Positions 32,029 to 40,914 of a stretch of 64,000 bases of DNA are shown in pieces (position 1 is the stretch's first letter; the number at the start of each line of letters is the position of its first letter). This stretch comes from Pseudomonadota bacterium (GTDB lineage Bacteria; Desulfobacterota; Desulfovibrionia; Desulfovibrionales; Desulfomicrobiaceae), in contig JAHIQM010000022.1 of the NCBI GenBank assembly GCA_018902545.1, positions 1 to 64,000 on the forward strand, given 5' to 3'. Under the pieces are notes generated by a model. The model had not been told where the DNA came from. It did no database searches and was given only the letters and a program-made list of their open reading frames with translations. Both the position numbers and the translations under genes were made by a program.

Positions 32029-33837
32029 ATGATCGCAGAGGGCATAAGCAGAGTCTGGCTCAAGCATTACGACCAGGAAGTCAGTCCGAACCTGGACTAC
32101 GAAATCATCCCGCTTTTTGAAATTCTGGAACGCACGGCCCAGAATTATCCCGACCGCCCGGCCATCGTCTTCAACAACTGGACCGTGAGCTACAAAAAGC
32201 TCAAACGCCTCGTGGACCTGACCGCCGCCAACCTGAAAAAGAGCGGCGTCAAGCCGGGCGAGCGAGTGGCCATCATGCTGCCCAACTGTCCTCAGGCGGT
32301 CATCAGCTACTGGGCCTGCCTCAAGATCGGGGCCGTGGTGGTCATGACCAACCCCCTGTACATGGAGAAGGAGCTGGTTCACCACTTCAACGACTCCGAG
32401 GCGCGGACCCTCATCACCCTCAACCTGCTCTGGAAACGCATCAATGGCCTCAAAGACAAGCTGCACCTGAAGCGGATCTTCGTGACCTCCATCGCCGACT
32501 GCCTGCGCTTCCCCTTAAATATCCTCTACAGCATAAAGTCCAAGCGCGAATACAAGCTCGGCCCCATCCCCTACGACGGCAAGACCGTCCTGCCCTGGAA
32601 GGGCCTGTTGGCAAGGGCAAACATCGAATCCGCGCACCCCGTCGATCCCGTCAAGGACCTGGCCGCACTGCAGTACACCGGCGGGACCACGGGCGTGTCC
32701 AAGGGCGTCATGCTGACCCACGCCAACCTGGGCTATAACGCCCAGCAGGCCAAGGCCGTGCTGCACACCATCAAGGAGACGGGCGAGATCATGCTTGGCC
32801 TGCTGCCCTTTTTCCACATCTACGGGCTGACGGTGTGCGTCAATTTCGGCACCCTCATCGGCGCGACCCTGGTGCCCATGCCCAAGTTCGTGCCCCTTGA
32901 TGTGTTAAAAACCATTCACAAGAAGCGGCCCACCATCTTCCCGTGTGCGCCGTCCATCTTCATCGCCCTGCTGCAGCAGAAAAATCTGGAGAAGTACGAC
33001 CTGTCCTCGGTGCGCTACTGCGTGTCGGGCTCCGCGCCCATGCCCGTGCCGGTCATGGAGAAATTCAACAGCCTGAGCAGCGGCGCCAACATCGTGGAAG
33101 GTTTCGGACTGACCGAGGCTGCGCCCATCACGCACCTGAACCCCCTGCGCGGCAACAGCAAGAACGGCTCCATTGGCCTGCCCTTCCCGGACACGGACGC
33201 GGCCATCGTGGACATGGAGGTCGGCTCCGTGCCGCTGCCTGCGGGCAAGATCGGTGAAATGGTGGTACGTGGGCCGCAGGTCATGCAGGGCTACTGGAAC
33301 CGCCCCGACGAGACGGCCAGCGTGCTCAGAAACGGCTGGCTCTACACCGGCGACATCGCCTACATGGACGAGGAAGGCTATTTCTTCATCGTCGACCGCA
33401 AAAAGGACCTGATCATCACCGGCGGCTTCAACGTATATCCGCGCGAAATCGACGAGGTTCTGCACGAGCACCCGGCCGTCAAGGAAGCCGTCAGCGTGGG
33501 CATCACCCACCCGACCCGCGGCGAGATCATCAAAGCCTACATCGTGCTGAAAGAGGGTGAAACCCTGACCAAGACCGAGGTGATCGCGTTCTGCCGTGAA
33601 AAACTGGCCAACTACAAAGTCCCCAAGCAGGTCGAATTCCGGGACGACCTGCCCAAGAGCATCGTCGGCAAGGTGCTTAGGCGCGTCATCCGCGAGGAAG
33701 AGGACAAACGGCGCAGCGACGGTGGCGCGGATGTCGAAGACATCGAACCGAACGGTGACGTGGATGGATTGGAGCAGTCACCCAAACGCGACAAGCGTGG
33801 CCGGAAATCGAAAAACGACGGACCGGATGAATCTTGA
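32029..33837 (+). CDS. Long-chain fatty-acid-CoA ligase (FadD-like AMP-forming synthetase)
   Basis: The adenylate-forming enzyme is 602 aa. Visible are the P-loop-like YTGGTTGVSKGVMLTH, the mid motif GFGLTEAAPITHLNP, YTGDIAYMDEEGYFFIVDRKKDLIITGGFNVYPREIDEVL (in pieces) and the C-terminal lysine in LPKSIVGKVLRR. It activates fatty acids as acyl-CoA at the cytoplasmic membrane face. It is slightly longer than E. coli FadD, with a highly charged C-terminal tail rich in Asp/Lys. The stop codon overlaps the -35 box of the downstream riboswitch promoter. Confidence 0.92.
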   Translation: MIAEGISRVWLKHYDQEVSPNLDYEIIPLFEILERTAQNYPDRPAIVFNNWTVSYKKLKRLVDLTAANLKKSGVKPGERVAIMLPNCPQAVISYWACLKIGAVVVMTNPLYMEKELVHHFNDSEARTLITLNLLWKRINGLKDKLHLKRIFVTSIADCLRFPLNILYSIKSKREYKLGPIPYDGKTVLPWKGLLARANIESAHPVDPVKDLAALQYTGGTTGVSKGVMLTHANLGYNAQQAKAVLHTIKETGEIMLGLLPFFHIYGLTVCVNFGTLIGATLVPMPKFVPLDVLKTIHKKRPTIFPCAPSIFIALLQQKNLEKYDLSSVRYCVSGSAPMPVPVMEKFNSLSSGANIVEGFGLTEAAPITHLNPLRGNSKNGSIGLPFPDTDAAIVDMEVGSVPLPAGKIGEMVVRGPQVMQGYWNRPDETASVLRNGWLYTGDIAYMDEEGYFFIVDRKKDLIITGGFNVYPREIDEVLHEHPAVKEAVSVGITHPTRGEIIKAYIVLKEGETLTKTEVIAFCREKLANYKVPKQVEFRDDLPKSIVGKVLRRVIREEEDKRRSDGGADVEDIEPNGDVDGLEQSPKRDKRGRKSKNDGPDES

Positions 33838-33862
33838 CACACTCTGGGCCGGATCTTAGAAT
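33834..33862 (+). promoter_or_regulatory. Consensus sigma-70 promoter for the riboswitch-htpX transcript
   Basis: TTGACA at 33834-33839, exactly 17 bases, then TAGAAT at 33857-33862. The -35 overlaps the stop codon of the acyl-CoA ligase gene. Transcription should begin near 33869, immediately before the aptamer. Confidence 0.8.
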
Positions 33863-33870
33863 TTTCTTTT

Positions 33871-33993
33871 AAAGGGGAGTAGCTAGCGTCTGAGGTGCTT
33901 TCGCACTTCAAGACGCCCCGCGGTTCGTCAGTACGGCTTAACAGCCCGGACCCGGGAATCCGACATCTGTCGAGATAAGCCAGACCTTTATCC
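33871..33993 (+). ncRNA. yybP-ykoY-type (Mn2+) riboswitch aptamer
   Basis: The leader has the conserved 5' strand AAAGGGGAGTAGC (33871-33883) and a variable hairpin (GGTGCTTTCGCAC). A second stem has CGTCAGTACGGC and GGGAATCCGAC. The 3' strand is AGCCAGACCTTTATCC (ending 33993). This is the yybP-ykoY pattern, which senses Mn2+. It lies directly upstream of a terminator and htpX. The call comes from reading conserved strands, not from a covariance search. Confidence 0.8.
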
Positions 33994-34020
33994 ACACGAA
34001 CACGGGTAAAGGTCTTTTTC
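33982..34020 (+). terminator. Riboswitch expression platform: terminator overlapping the aptamer
   Basis: AGACCTTTATCC (33982-33993), the aptamer's own 3' strand, can instead pair with GGGTAAAGGTCT (34004-34015) and is followed by TTTTT. Ligand binding should hold the first strand in the aptamer and let transcription continue, i.e. an ON switch. Confidence 0.8.
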
Positions 34021-34052
34021 TTTACCCCCCCGACCAACTCGGAGGACAAAAA

Positions 34053-34895
34053 ATGAACATGATCAAGACCACTTTTCTCCTGACCCTGCTGACCCTCTTG
34101 CTGGTGGCCATGGGCGGCGCCATCGGGGGCCAGTCCGGCATGATCATCGCCTTTTTCATCGCTGGAGGCATGAACTTTTTCGCGTACTGGAATTCGGACA
34201 AGATCGTTCTCAAGATGTACAAAGCCCGCGAAGTGACTCGCGCCGACAGCCCGGACTTCTATGGCATCGTCGAAAACCTGGCGCGCAAGGCGAACATGCC
34301 CATGCCCAAGGTCTACGTCATCCCCTCAGACAGTCCCAACGCCTTCGCCACGGGCCGCAATCCGCAGAATGCCGCCGTGGCCGCGACCACGGGCATCATG
34401 CGCATCCTCTCCCGTGAAGAACTCGAAGGGGTCATGGCCCATGAACTGGCCCACGTCATGAACCGCGACACCCTCATCTCGACCATCGCCGCGACCTTTG
34501 CCGGGGCCATCTCCATGCTCGGCAGCATGCTGCAGTGGGCGACCATCTTCGGCATGGGACGCAGCAACGACGAGGAAGGCGGAGGCAGCATGCTCGGCGG
34601 TCTGGCCATGGCCATCATCGCGCCCATTGCGGCCATGCTCATCCAGATGGCCGTGTCGCGCTCACGCGAATTCATGGCCGACGCCGATGGAGCCAGGCTC
34701 TGCGGCAACCCCAAGGCCCTGGCCCGCGCTCTGCACAAGCTGCAGCAGTCCGCCACGGCCGCGCCCATGGAGGAGGCCACCCCGGCCACCTCACACATGT
34801 TCATCGTCAATCCGCTCACGGCGAGCAAGCTGGCCAGCCTCTTCTCGACTCACCCGGCCACCGAGGCACGCATCTCCCGGCTCATGGCCATGTGA
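34053..34895 (+). CDS. htpX: HtpX zinc metalloprotease (M48), membrane quality control
   Basis: The protein is 280 aa. Two N-terminal membrane helices (about 5-45) are followed by the zinc motif HELAH (130-134) in [18 protein letters not shown]. More hydrophobic helices (140-205) include the third ligand Glu in [15 protein letters not shown]. HtpX degrades misfolded membrane proteins together with FtsH. CGGAGGAC precedes the ATG. Its mRNA leader carries an Mn2+-type riboswitch with a terminator, an unusual controller for this protease. A bidirectional terminator follows. Confidence 0.95.
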   Translation: MNMIKTTFLLTLLTLLLVAMGGAIGGQSGMIIAFFIAGGMNFFAYWNSDKIVLKMYKAREVTRADSPDFYGIVENLARKANMPMPKVYVIPSDSPNAFATGRNPQNAAVAATTGIMRILSREELEGVMAHELAHVMNRDTLISTIAATFAGAISMLGSMLQWATIFGMGRSNDEEGGGSMLGGLAMAIIAPIAAMLIQMAVSRSREFMADADGARLCGNPKALARALHKLQQSATAAPMEEATPATSHMFIVNPLTASKLASLFSTHPATEARISRLMAM

Positions 34896-34912
34896 GATCA
34901 GACACCAACGTC

Positions 34913-34951
34913 AAAAGAGCCCTGTCCATCATCGGTGGAGAGGGCTCTTTT
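34913..34951. terminator. Bidirectional terminator between htpX and the DUF3047 gene
   Basis: AAAAGAGCCCT (34913-34923) pairs with AGGGCTCTTTT (34941-34951), with A and T runs on the two sides, so it can serve both convergent genes. Confidence 0.88.
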
Positions 34952-34970
34952 ATTTTCGCGATCTTTACGG

Positions 34971-35657
34971 CTATTGCTCCGAAAACCAGGGCTGCCCGTA
35001 CCAGGCTCTGGCCCGCTGGCCTGAATTGTCCGTGTCGGTCATAATCGCCACGGCGTCGAGCGTCTCGATATCCTCGCCAAAAGCCCGCATCCAGTCCTCG
35101 CGCACATTGCGCTTCTCCTGGATCAGTTCGCCCAGTTTGTCCGATCCGCTGCGCACCGCGATCATGTGCGCGTTGGAGGTGAAGGCGTTGGCCCACATGC
35201 TGCCTTCGGGCTCCTGGCTGGCCCAGACATAAGACAGGGCCCTGGTTTTCCAGAAGGCCAGGCCCCCCTTGGCCACGACGTAGATTCTGGCCGCGTAATC
35301 ATCCCCCGCCTTTTCCCGTTCGTTTACACCTTCAAGCACGTTCTCCACCTTCCACGACCAGTTCAGCCACGGCGTGACCCGTAAATCCACCGCCTGCTCG
35401 AAAAAAAGGCCCGAAGCCGCGCCGTCGCTTTCGGCCAGCAACAGCTTTTCCTCCGGCAGGGGCGTGTACACGGTGCGCCCCGCGAACTCCTTTTCCTTCC
35501 AGCCGGGATGCCCGGGGGCGTACAGGGAGGGCAGTACCCCGGCGCCAACCGCGCAGGCCAGCATGGCAAAGGCCGCGGCAAGCAGCAGAAACGCCCGTGG
35601 ACCCATTCCTGCATTTTGCAGGACAGGCAGGAAAATTCTGCCGTCTCGTACACGCAT
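34971..35657 (-). CDS. Exported DUF3047-family protein
   Basis: The protein is about 228 aa from the ATG at 35657. The hydrophobic segment (AFLLLAAAFAMLACAVGAG) is an export signal, with a cysteine that might make it a lipoprotein, although the lipobox is imperfect. The mature part has VYTPLPEEKLLLAESDGAASGLFFEQAVDL, WLNWSWKVENVLEG, YAARIYVVAKGG and ALSYVWASQEPEGSMWANAFT, which I recognise as DUF3047. Function is unknown, and the fold resembles a carbohydrate-binding sandwich. Starts at 35681, 35657 and 35606 are all possible; 35681 would overlap the divergent flgE start codon, and 35606 leaves only the signal peptide. Confidence 0.82.
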   Translation of the reverse strand: MRVRDGRIFLPVLQNAGMGPRAFLLLAAAFAMLACAVGAGVLPSLYAPGHPGWKEKEFAGRTVYTPLPEEKLLLAESDGAASGLFFEQAVDLRVTPWLNWSWKVENVLEGVNEREKAGDDYAARIYVVAKGGLAFWKTRALSYVWASQEPEGSMWANAFTSNAHMIAVRSGSDKLGELIQEKRNVREDWMRAFGEDIETLDAVAIMTDTDNSGQRARAWYGQPWFSEQ

Positions 35658-35679
35658 TTTTTCAGTTCCGGAGGCTTTC

Positions 35680-37221
35680 ATGGGTATCTCCTCTTCTCTT
35701 TATATCGGCTCCACAGGGATCATCGCCCAGCAACAGAGCATGGCGGTCATCTCCGATAACATCGCCAATGTGAACACCGTTGGCTTCAAATCATCGCGCA
35801 CTCTTTTCAACACCCTGATGAGCCAGCAAATGGGGTCGGCCAGCGTCAGCAACCAGGTCGGGCAGGGCGTGGGCGTAAGCTCCATTCACTACGACATGAG
35901 CCTTGGATCCCTTGAACCAACCTACGAGGCTACCGATATCTCCATCAGCGGCAAGGGCTTCTTCGTTGTCTCGCCCAATGGAAAAAACGAGCAATTTTAC
36001 ACCAGAGCCGGAAATTTCCGCTTCGACGAGGAAGGCTATCTGCGTGACCCACAGGGCAACATCCTGCAAGGATATCGTTTGCCCGCCACATCGATCCTGG
36101 ACACGGCGCAGGTGGTCCCACCAGCTGCCGGCGCCGCAATCACCGACATCCGTCTGGACATGCAACCAGGCGGAGGCCCTGTTTCCGAACCCGAGGCGAC
36201 CACCGAAATGCGCATGATGGTCAACCTTGATTCGGCATCACAGGAACGCAGCACAAGTTTGACCACCCCCTTCACGGCCCTCTTCGACCGCTGGGACGCA
36301 ACCCAGGCCGAACCCCTTGACGCCGGAGCGTACGCCTACGAATCAGCCATGAAGATATACGACTCAGGCGGCGGTGCGCATGTGGTCAGGGCATTTTTCG
36401 ATCCTGTCACGGGCGGCGCGGACATCGGCAGCGGCGTGCGCATGTGGGAATTTCTGGTCACCGTTCCGCCCGAGGCGGACGCCTCGGGCCTGACCACCAA
36501 GAAAGGCGTGCTCATGGCCGGAACCCTGACCTTCGCTGCCTCCGGCGAACTCCTTAACATGAGCGCCTTCAAAGGGACCGGCGACGACAAGGCCAGTTGG
36601 ACCCCGGCCGGGCTCTCGGAATCCGGCTACCCCATCCTGAACGCGAACCTGACCGGAGCCGCGCCCATCTCCAGCGCCCTGGACATGGGCCTGCGCACCA
36701 CAACGGGCTGGAATCTGCCCCCCGGCGTGACCAGCATGGCCGATCTGGGAACGTCGAGGGCGGACGTTCCGTCCATGCAGAACGCGGAGACGCAGCTCTT
36801 GGCCTTCACCAACTTCAGTTCCGGATCAAGCACCCTTTACCAATCCCAGAACGGATACGAACGCGGTTTTCTGCAGTCGGTGGCCGTGAACACTGACGGG
36901 GTTCTCGTGGGTTACTTCTCCAACGGCCAGAACCAGGGGCTCTACAAGATCCCCATGGCCGATTTCATCAACCCCCAGGGACTGTTCCGCGAGGGCGGCA
37001 ACCTTTATTCCTCGACCAAGGATTCCGGACCCGTGACCCTCGGCTGGGCCGGTGAAGGAAGGTTCGGCAGCATCATCACCAGCAGCCTGGAAAATTCCAA
37101 CGTCGACCTGGCGACGGAGTTCGTGAACATGATCATCACCCAGAAAGGCTTCGAAGCCAACGGAAAGGTCATCACCACGGGCGACCAGGTTGTACAGACC
37201 GCCATCCAGATGAAGCGCTAG
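35680..37221 (+). CDS. flgE: Flagellar hook protein FlgE (orphan copy)
   Basis: The protein is 513 aa. The N-terminal rod motif SMAVISDNIANVNTVGFKSSR is followed by the conserved TDISISGKGFFVVSP and YTRAGNFRFDEEGYLRDPQGNILQGY. The C-terminus is SSLENSNVDLATEFVNMIITQKGFEANGKVITT (in pieces), as in FlgE. The middle (about 160-400) is the variable hook-surface domain. GGAGG lies six bases before the ATG. No rod, ring or hook-cap genes are near, so it may be a second hook gene or part of a dispersed flagellar regulon. A palindromic repeat begins at its stop codon. Confidence 0.92.
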   Translation: MGISSSLYIGSTGIIAQQQSMAVISDNIANVNTVGFKSSRTLFNTLMSQQMGSASVSNQVGQGVGVSSIHYDMSLGSLEPTYEATDISISGKGFFVVSPNGKNEQFYTRAGNFRFDEEGYLRDPQGNILQGYRLPATSILDTAQVVPPAAGAAITDIRLDMQPGGGPVSEPEATTEMRMMVNLDSASQERSTSLTTPFTALFDRWDATQAEPLDAGAYAYESAMKIYDSGGGAHVVRAFFDPVTGGADIGSGVRMWEFLVTVPPEADASGLTTKKGVLMAGTLTFAASGELLNMSAFKGTGDDKASWTPAGLSESGYPILNANLTGAAPISSALDMGLRTTTGWNLPPGVTSMADLGTSRADVPSMQNAETQLLAFTNFSSGSSTLYQSQNGYERGFLQSVAVNTDGVLVGYFSNGQNQGLYKIPMADFINPQGLFREGGNLYSSTKDSGPVTLGWAGEGRFGSIITSSLENSNVDLATEFVNMIITQKGFEANGKVITTGDQVVQTAIQMKR

Positions 37222-37348
37222 CAGTCCGCTCCTAAACGGCGATCTGCTGCGTCAGCGGAAAAATCCAGACCGCTTATGTATGTCCACAATACACTGCGCG
37301 TCCTGGATTTTCCCGCTTCCTTGCATCTCACCATTTTGGACGGCCTGC
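37221..37348. repeat. Large imperfect palindrome downstream of flgE (REP/MITE-like)
   Basis: The inner stem GCGGAAAAATCCAG (37255-37268) pairs with CTGGATTTTCCCGC (37303-37316) at 13 of 14 positions. The outer arms (GCAGTCCG... and ...CGGCCTGC) also match with small gaps, so nearly 130 bases can fold into one long hairpin. It has no T run and no coding content. I believe similar palindromes are dispersed in related genomes. Confidence 0.6.
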
Positions 37349-37373
37349 AAATTTCGAATTTTTCAACAATCAG

Positions 37374-38177
37374 CTAGGACTGAAGAAAGGCCTCGCCTCT
37401 GGCAATCAGGGTCACCGGGCCGAAAATCCAGGCCGGGCCGCCGGGGGTTACCCGCACTCCGATCTCGCTTCCGCTGGGCTGCAGGACCCGCAGGTCCATG
37501 GGCAAATTTTGCCCACGCCCCAGCCACAAGGCCAAGGCCAGGCTGCCGGACCCGCAGCCGGTCTCGTAATGGGTCGAGGCAGTGGAACGCACCCAGACCA
37601 CGGGCTTGATGGCGGGGCCCGGCCCGTACCAGATGCACCCTACAGCCTCGGCGTCCAGACCAAAGCGCGCGCGCAGGGCCGCAGCAGTTCCGCTAAAATC
37701 TTGCGGAAAAGGATGGAGTTTTTCATCAACGCACAGGTGCGTGATGCCCGGCAAGCGCACCAGTCCCATACCCGGCGCAAGCTCCGAAACTCCTGAAGCG
37801 CCAAGGGTTTCGGGCAAGGGCATCTCTACCCAGCATTCATTTTCCTCCGCCAAGACCCGCAGCCGCACTGGCCGCCTGACGCCCGAGACAGACAGCTCAC
37901 CGCACAGCTCCGCGCCGCTCCCGTCAAGACCCGTCCCTTCCCGGGCCATGACGGCCGCGGCGACCCGGCAGGCATTGCCGCAAAATTCCCCACCCATCAT
38001 GTCAAGCCTGACAGGAGTGGCCGCTAGGTCCAGAAACCCGACCTGTTCGGCCTGCAGATGATTGGCGTCCATGAGCAGCGCGGCAATCTCCGCCCGACGC
38101 CCCTCGGGCACGGGGTCGAGGACCAGGATGGTGGCATTGCCTCCGGGGCTTGCCTTGTAGAATCGCAGTGTACGCAC
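37374..38177 (-). CDS. DapF/CntK-like amino-acid epimerase (cofactor-independent)
   Basis: The protein is 267 aa, from a GTG with GGGGAGG five bases upstream. Two DapF-fold halves each supply a catalytic cysteine: GGEFCGNACRV and HYETGCGSGSL. True diaminopimelate epimerase usually reads CGNGxRC and CGTGA. The CGNACR / CGSGS forms are closer to the histidine racemase type (CntK) of opine metallophore synthesis. No cntL/cntM-like genes are adjacent, so the substrate is open. The upstream frame extends another 41 codons without a ribosome site. Confidence 0.8.
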   Translation of the reverse strand: MRTLRFYKASPGGNATILVLDPVPEGRRAEIAALLMDANHLQAEQVGFLDLAATPVRLDMMGGEFCGNACRVAAAVMAREGTGLDGSGAELCGELSVSGVRRPVRLRVLAEENECWVEMPLPETLGASGVSELAPGMGLVRLPGITHLCVDEKLHPFPQDFSGTAAALRARFGLDAEAVGCIWYGPGPAIKPVVWVRSTASTHYETGCGSGSLALALWLGRGQNLPMDLRVLQPSGSEIGVRVTPGGPAWIFGPVTLIARGEAFLQS

Positions 38178-38300
38178 GTTCCTCCCCTTATGGCCAAGGC
38201 TGATGATTTTAATATAAGGCCACATCGCGGGCAAGGTAGTATTGACCCCTCCCCCGGCCGTGAGTACGAGGAGCTTTTCACTTTCACCCCCCAATATCAC

Positions 38301-39101
38301 ATGACATCATACCTGAACGCCGTAATTCTGGGCATCGTCGAAGGCCTGACCGAATTTTTGCCCGTCTCTTCCACCGGCCACCTGATCATTGCGGGACACC
38401 TGCTCGATTTCACCGGCCCCAAGGCCGAGACCTTCTGCATCGTCATCCAGCTCGGGGCCATCCTTGCGGTGCTGGCCCTCTACTGGCCGACCTTCTGGGG
38501 GCTCGTGCGCCCCACCGGTCGCCCCTTCAGCGGGCTGCGCGGCCTGACCCTGCTCTTCCTGACCTGCCTGCCGGCATCGCTGCTGGGACTCTTAACCCAC
38601 TCGGCCATCAAGGAGCACCTCTTCTCCCCCGTCACCGTGGCCTTTGCCCTGGCCGTCGGGGCGGTGGCCATCCTTGTGGTGGAACAAAAGCCTGCCAGGA
38701 TAAAAACCCGCAGTCTGGACGAAATCACCCCAGCCCTGGCTCTGGGTATCGGCTGCTTTCAGTGCCTGTCCCTATGGCCCGGATTTTCGCGCTCCGCCGC
38801 GACCATCATGGGGGGGATGATCCTTGGTGCCGAGCGCCGCACGGCCGCCGAATATTCCTTTGTGGCCGCCGTGCCCATCATGTTCGCGGCCACGGGTTAC
38901 GACATGCTGAGTAACTGGCGTCTGTTCAGCCCCGACGATTTCATGGTCCTGGCCGTCGGATTCGGCGTGTCCTTCATCTCGGCCTGGGTTGCGGTCAAGG
39001 GCTTCATCGCGCTGCTCGGCCGTCTGACCCTGCGTCCCTTTGCCTGGTACCGTCTGGCTCTGGCCCCGGTTGTGCTGTGGGTCTTCTGGGGACAGGCGTG
39101 A
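38301..39101 (+). CDS. uppP: Undecaprenyl-diphosphatase UppP (BacA)
   Basis: This polytopic membrane phosphatase (266 aa) recycles the undecaprenyl carrier of cell-wall synthesis. Signature motifs are ILGIVEGLTEFLPVSSTGHLI near the N-terminus and CLSLWPGFSRSAATIMGGMILG (in pieces), both lining the active site. Eight hydrophobic segments are evident. The longer upstream frame is chance: the ATG at 38301 begins the conserved family N-terminus. The stop overlaps the next gene's GTG. Confidence 0.95.
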   Translation: MTSYLNAVILGIVEGLTEFLPVSSTGHLIIAGHLLDFTGPKAETFCIVIQLGAILAVLALYWPTFWGLVRPTGRPFSGLRGLTLLFLTCLPASLLGLLTHSAIKEHLFSPVTVAFALAVGAVAILVVEQKPARIKTRSLDEITPALALGIGCFQCLSLWPGFSRSAATIMGGMILGAERRTAAEYSFVAAVPIMFAATGYDMLSNWRLFSPDDFMVLAVGFGVSFISAWVAVKGFIALLGRLTLRPFAWYRLALAPVVLWVFWGQA

Positions 39102-39712
39102 GCATCGAACACGAGGCCAAATTCGGACTCGACGACTGCCTGGACATGGAGCAGCGCCTGCGTGGTCTGGCAAGGCTCCGCACGCCGTGGCATTTCGAAT
39201 CCAACACGGTTTACGACCGCGCCGGGGAACTGGCCGCTAGCGGACGCCTGCTGCGCCTGCGCCGCGCCCTGACCTGCACCCTGACCTTCAAGGAACCCGT
39301 TCCGGGGCCGGGGACGTTCGGAGTAAAGAGCCGCCTGGAACGCGAAACGCAGATCGAAGACCCGCAGGCCATGGACGCCATTCTGCGTGGCCTGGGCTAT
39401 ACGCCACAGCTGCGCTACGAAAAATTCCGCGCCGTGTGGGAACTGCCCCAGGGACTGATCTACCTCGACATCCTGCCCTTCGGCGATTTTCTGGAAATCG
39501 AGGCCATCCCGGAACAAATCAGCTCCATTGCGCGCCACATCGGTCTTGATCCCGGCTCCGCCATGGACAAGAGCTACCACGCCCTGCACCAGTCCTGGCG
39601 CAGGCAGAACGGACTCGACGCCTGCGAAGATTTCGTCTTCGATGAGGCCAGACACCAACGACTGACCATACTGCTGGGCTGTCAGGCCCAAGGAGAAACC
39701 AATGCTGACTGA
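39098..39712 (+). CDS. CYTH-domain protein (triphosphatase / class IV cyclase fold)
   Basis: The protein is 204 aa, with a GTG start overlapping the uppP stop (GTGA). The N-terminal ExExK signature is EHEAK, with later basic/acidic tunnel residues (LLRLRR, LTFKEPV, SRLERETQIED, FLEIEAIPEQI). CYTH enzymes hydrolyse triphosphates or, in class IV, make cAMP. Substrate not determinable. It overlaps the M29 peptidase gene by 11 bases, so uppP, this gene and the peptidase form one operon. Confidence 0.85.
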   Translation: MSIEHEAKFGLDDCLDMEQRLRGLARLRTPWHFESNTVYDRAGELAASGRLLRLRRALTCTLTFKEPVPGPGTFGVKSRLERETQIEDPQAMDAILRGLGYTPQLRYEKFRAVWELPQGLIYLDILPFGDFLEIEAIPEQISSIARHIGLDPGSAMDKSYHALHQSWRRQNGLDACEDFVFDEARHQRLTILLGCQAQGETNAD

Positions 39713-40913
39713 GTTCCAGCTCGAAAAATACGCCAAAGTTCTTTTTTGGGGCATGCAGAAAGCCCGCGTCACTCCTTTTGCGCCGGGAGATATCGTCCTT
39801 GTGCGCACCGACCTCGCGGCCCTGTCCCTGGCCGAAAAGATGCAAGCCCTGATCCTGTCGCAAGGACTCAATCCCGTGCTACGCATCAATCCGCCAAGCC
39901 CCCTGGAGAAAGGCTATTTCAGCCTCGCCGAGCAGGAGCAGCTGTCCTTTGTCGTGCCCGGAGACCGCGAACTCTACGAGCAACTGGGCGGACTGGTTTC
40001 CCTGCTGGCCCCCGATTCCATCACGCATTTGAAGGATGTTCCCCCGAACAAAATCGCCACCTTCTCCCTGGCCCGCAAATACCTGCGCGACATTCTGGAC
40101 AAGCGCGAGGCGGGCCGCAGGTTCGGCTGGACCCTGTGTCTGATGCCTACCCAGGCCCTGGCCGAAAACGCTGGGCTTTCGCCGGAAGAGTATGCGGCCC
40201 AGATCGTGCGCGCCTCCTACCTGGACGACGCCGACCCAGTGGCCACCTGGGAGGAGATTTTCCGCCAGGCCCATGGCGTCAAGGAGTGGCTCAACAGTAT
40301 GGACGTGGACCACTACCACGTGCAGTCCGCGTCCACGGACCTGAAAATTTACCCCGGCCAGTCCCGCTGCTGGATCGGCATCTCCGGGCACAATATCCCC
40401 AGCTTCGAGCTGTTCATCTCACCGGACCACCGCCTGACCGAAGGGACCTACCACGCCGACCAGCCATCCTACCGCAGCGGCAACCTGGTCAGCGGCGTGA
40501 CCCTGGAATTTTCCGAAGGACGGGCCCGGGTGCTCAAAGCCGATCAGGGCGAGGAGTTCGTGCGCTCACAACTGGACATGGACCCAGGAGCGTGCCGCCT
40601 TGGCGAATTTTCACTGACCGACAAGCGCTTCTCACCCATCAACGCCTTCATGGCGCATACCCTCTTCGACGAGAACTTCGGCGGCGAGCACGGCAACTGC
40701 CACGTGGCCGTAGGCGCATCCTATGCGGACACCTATGCCGGAGACCCTGCGGAACTGACGGATGAGCTAAAAATTGAGCTGGGCTTCAACGATTCGGCCC
40801 TGCACTGGGACCTGGTCAACACCGAACCGAAAAAAGTGACCGCTTTCCTGCGCAGCGGCACGAAAACGGTCATCTATGACGACGGCATGTTCGCCATGCC
40901 AAATCAAGCCTAG
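39702..40913 (+). CDS. Thermophilic metalloprotease family (M29) aminopeptidase
   Basis: The protein is 403 aa, the usual M29 length. Candidate metal ligands are in RLGEFSLTDKRFSP (Glu), FGGEHGNCHVAVGASY (His, then Tyr) and NDSALHWDLVNTE (His-x-Asp). The N-terminal Rossmann-like domain (EKYAKVLFWGMQ) is typical. Members are co-activated cytosolic aminopeptidases. AAGGAGAAACC precedes the ATG. It converges on the Hpt gene with a one-base gap. Confidence 0.92.
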   Translation: MLTEFQLEKYAKVLFWGMQKARVTPFAPGDIVLVRTDLAALSLAEKMQALILSQGLNPVLRINPPSPLEKGYFSLAEQEQLSFVVPGDRELYEQLGGLVSLLAPDSITHLKDVPPNKIATFSLARKYLRDILDKREAGRRFGWTLCLMPTQALAENAGLSPEEYAAQIVRASYLDDADPVATWEEIFRQAHGVKEWLNSMDVDHYHVQSASTDLKIYPGQSRCWIGISGHNIPSFELFISPDHRLTEGTYHADQPSYRSGNLVSGVTLEFSEGRARVLKADQGEEFVRSQLDMDPGACRLGEFSLTDKRFSPINAFMAHTLFDENFGGEHGNCHVAVGASYADTYAGDPAELTDELKIELGFNDSALHWDLVNTEPKKVTAFLRSGTKTVIYDDGMFAMPNQA

Positions 40914-40914
40914 G

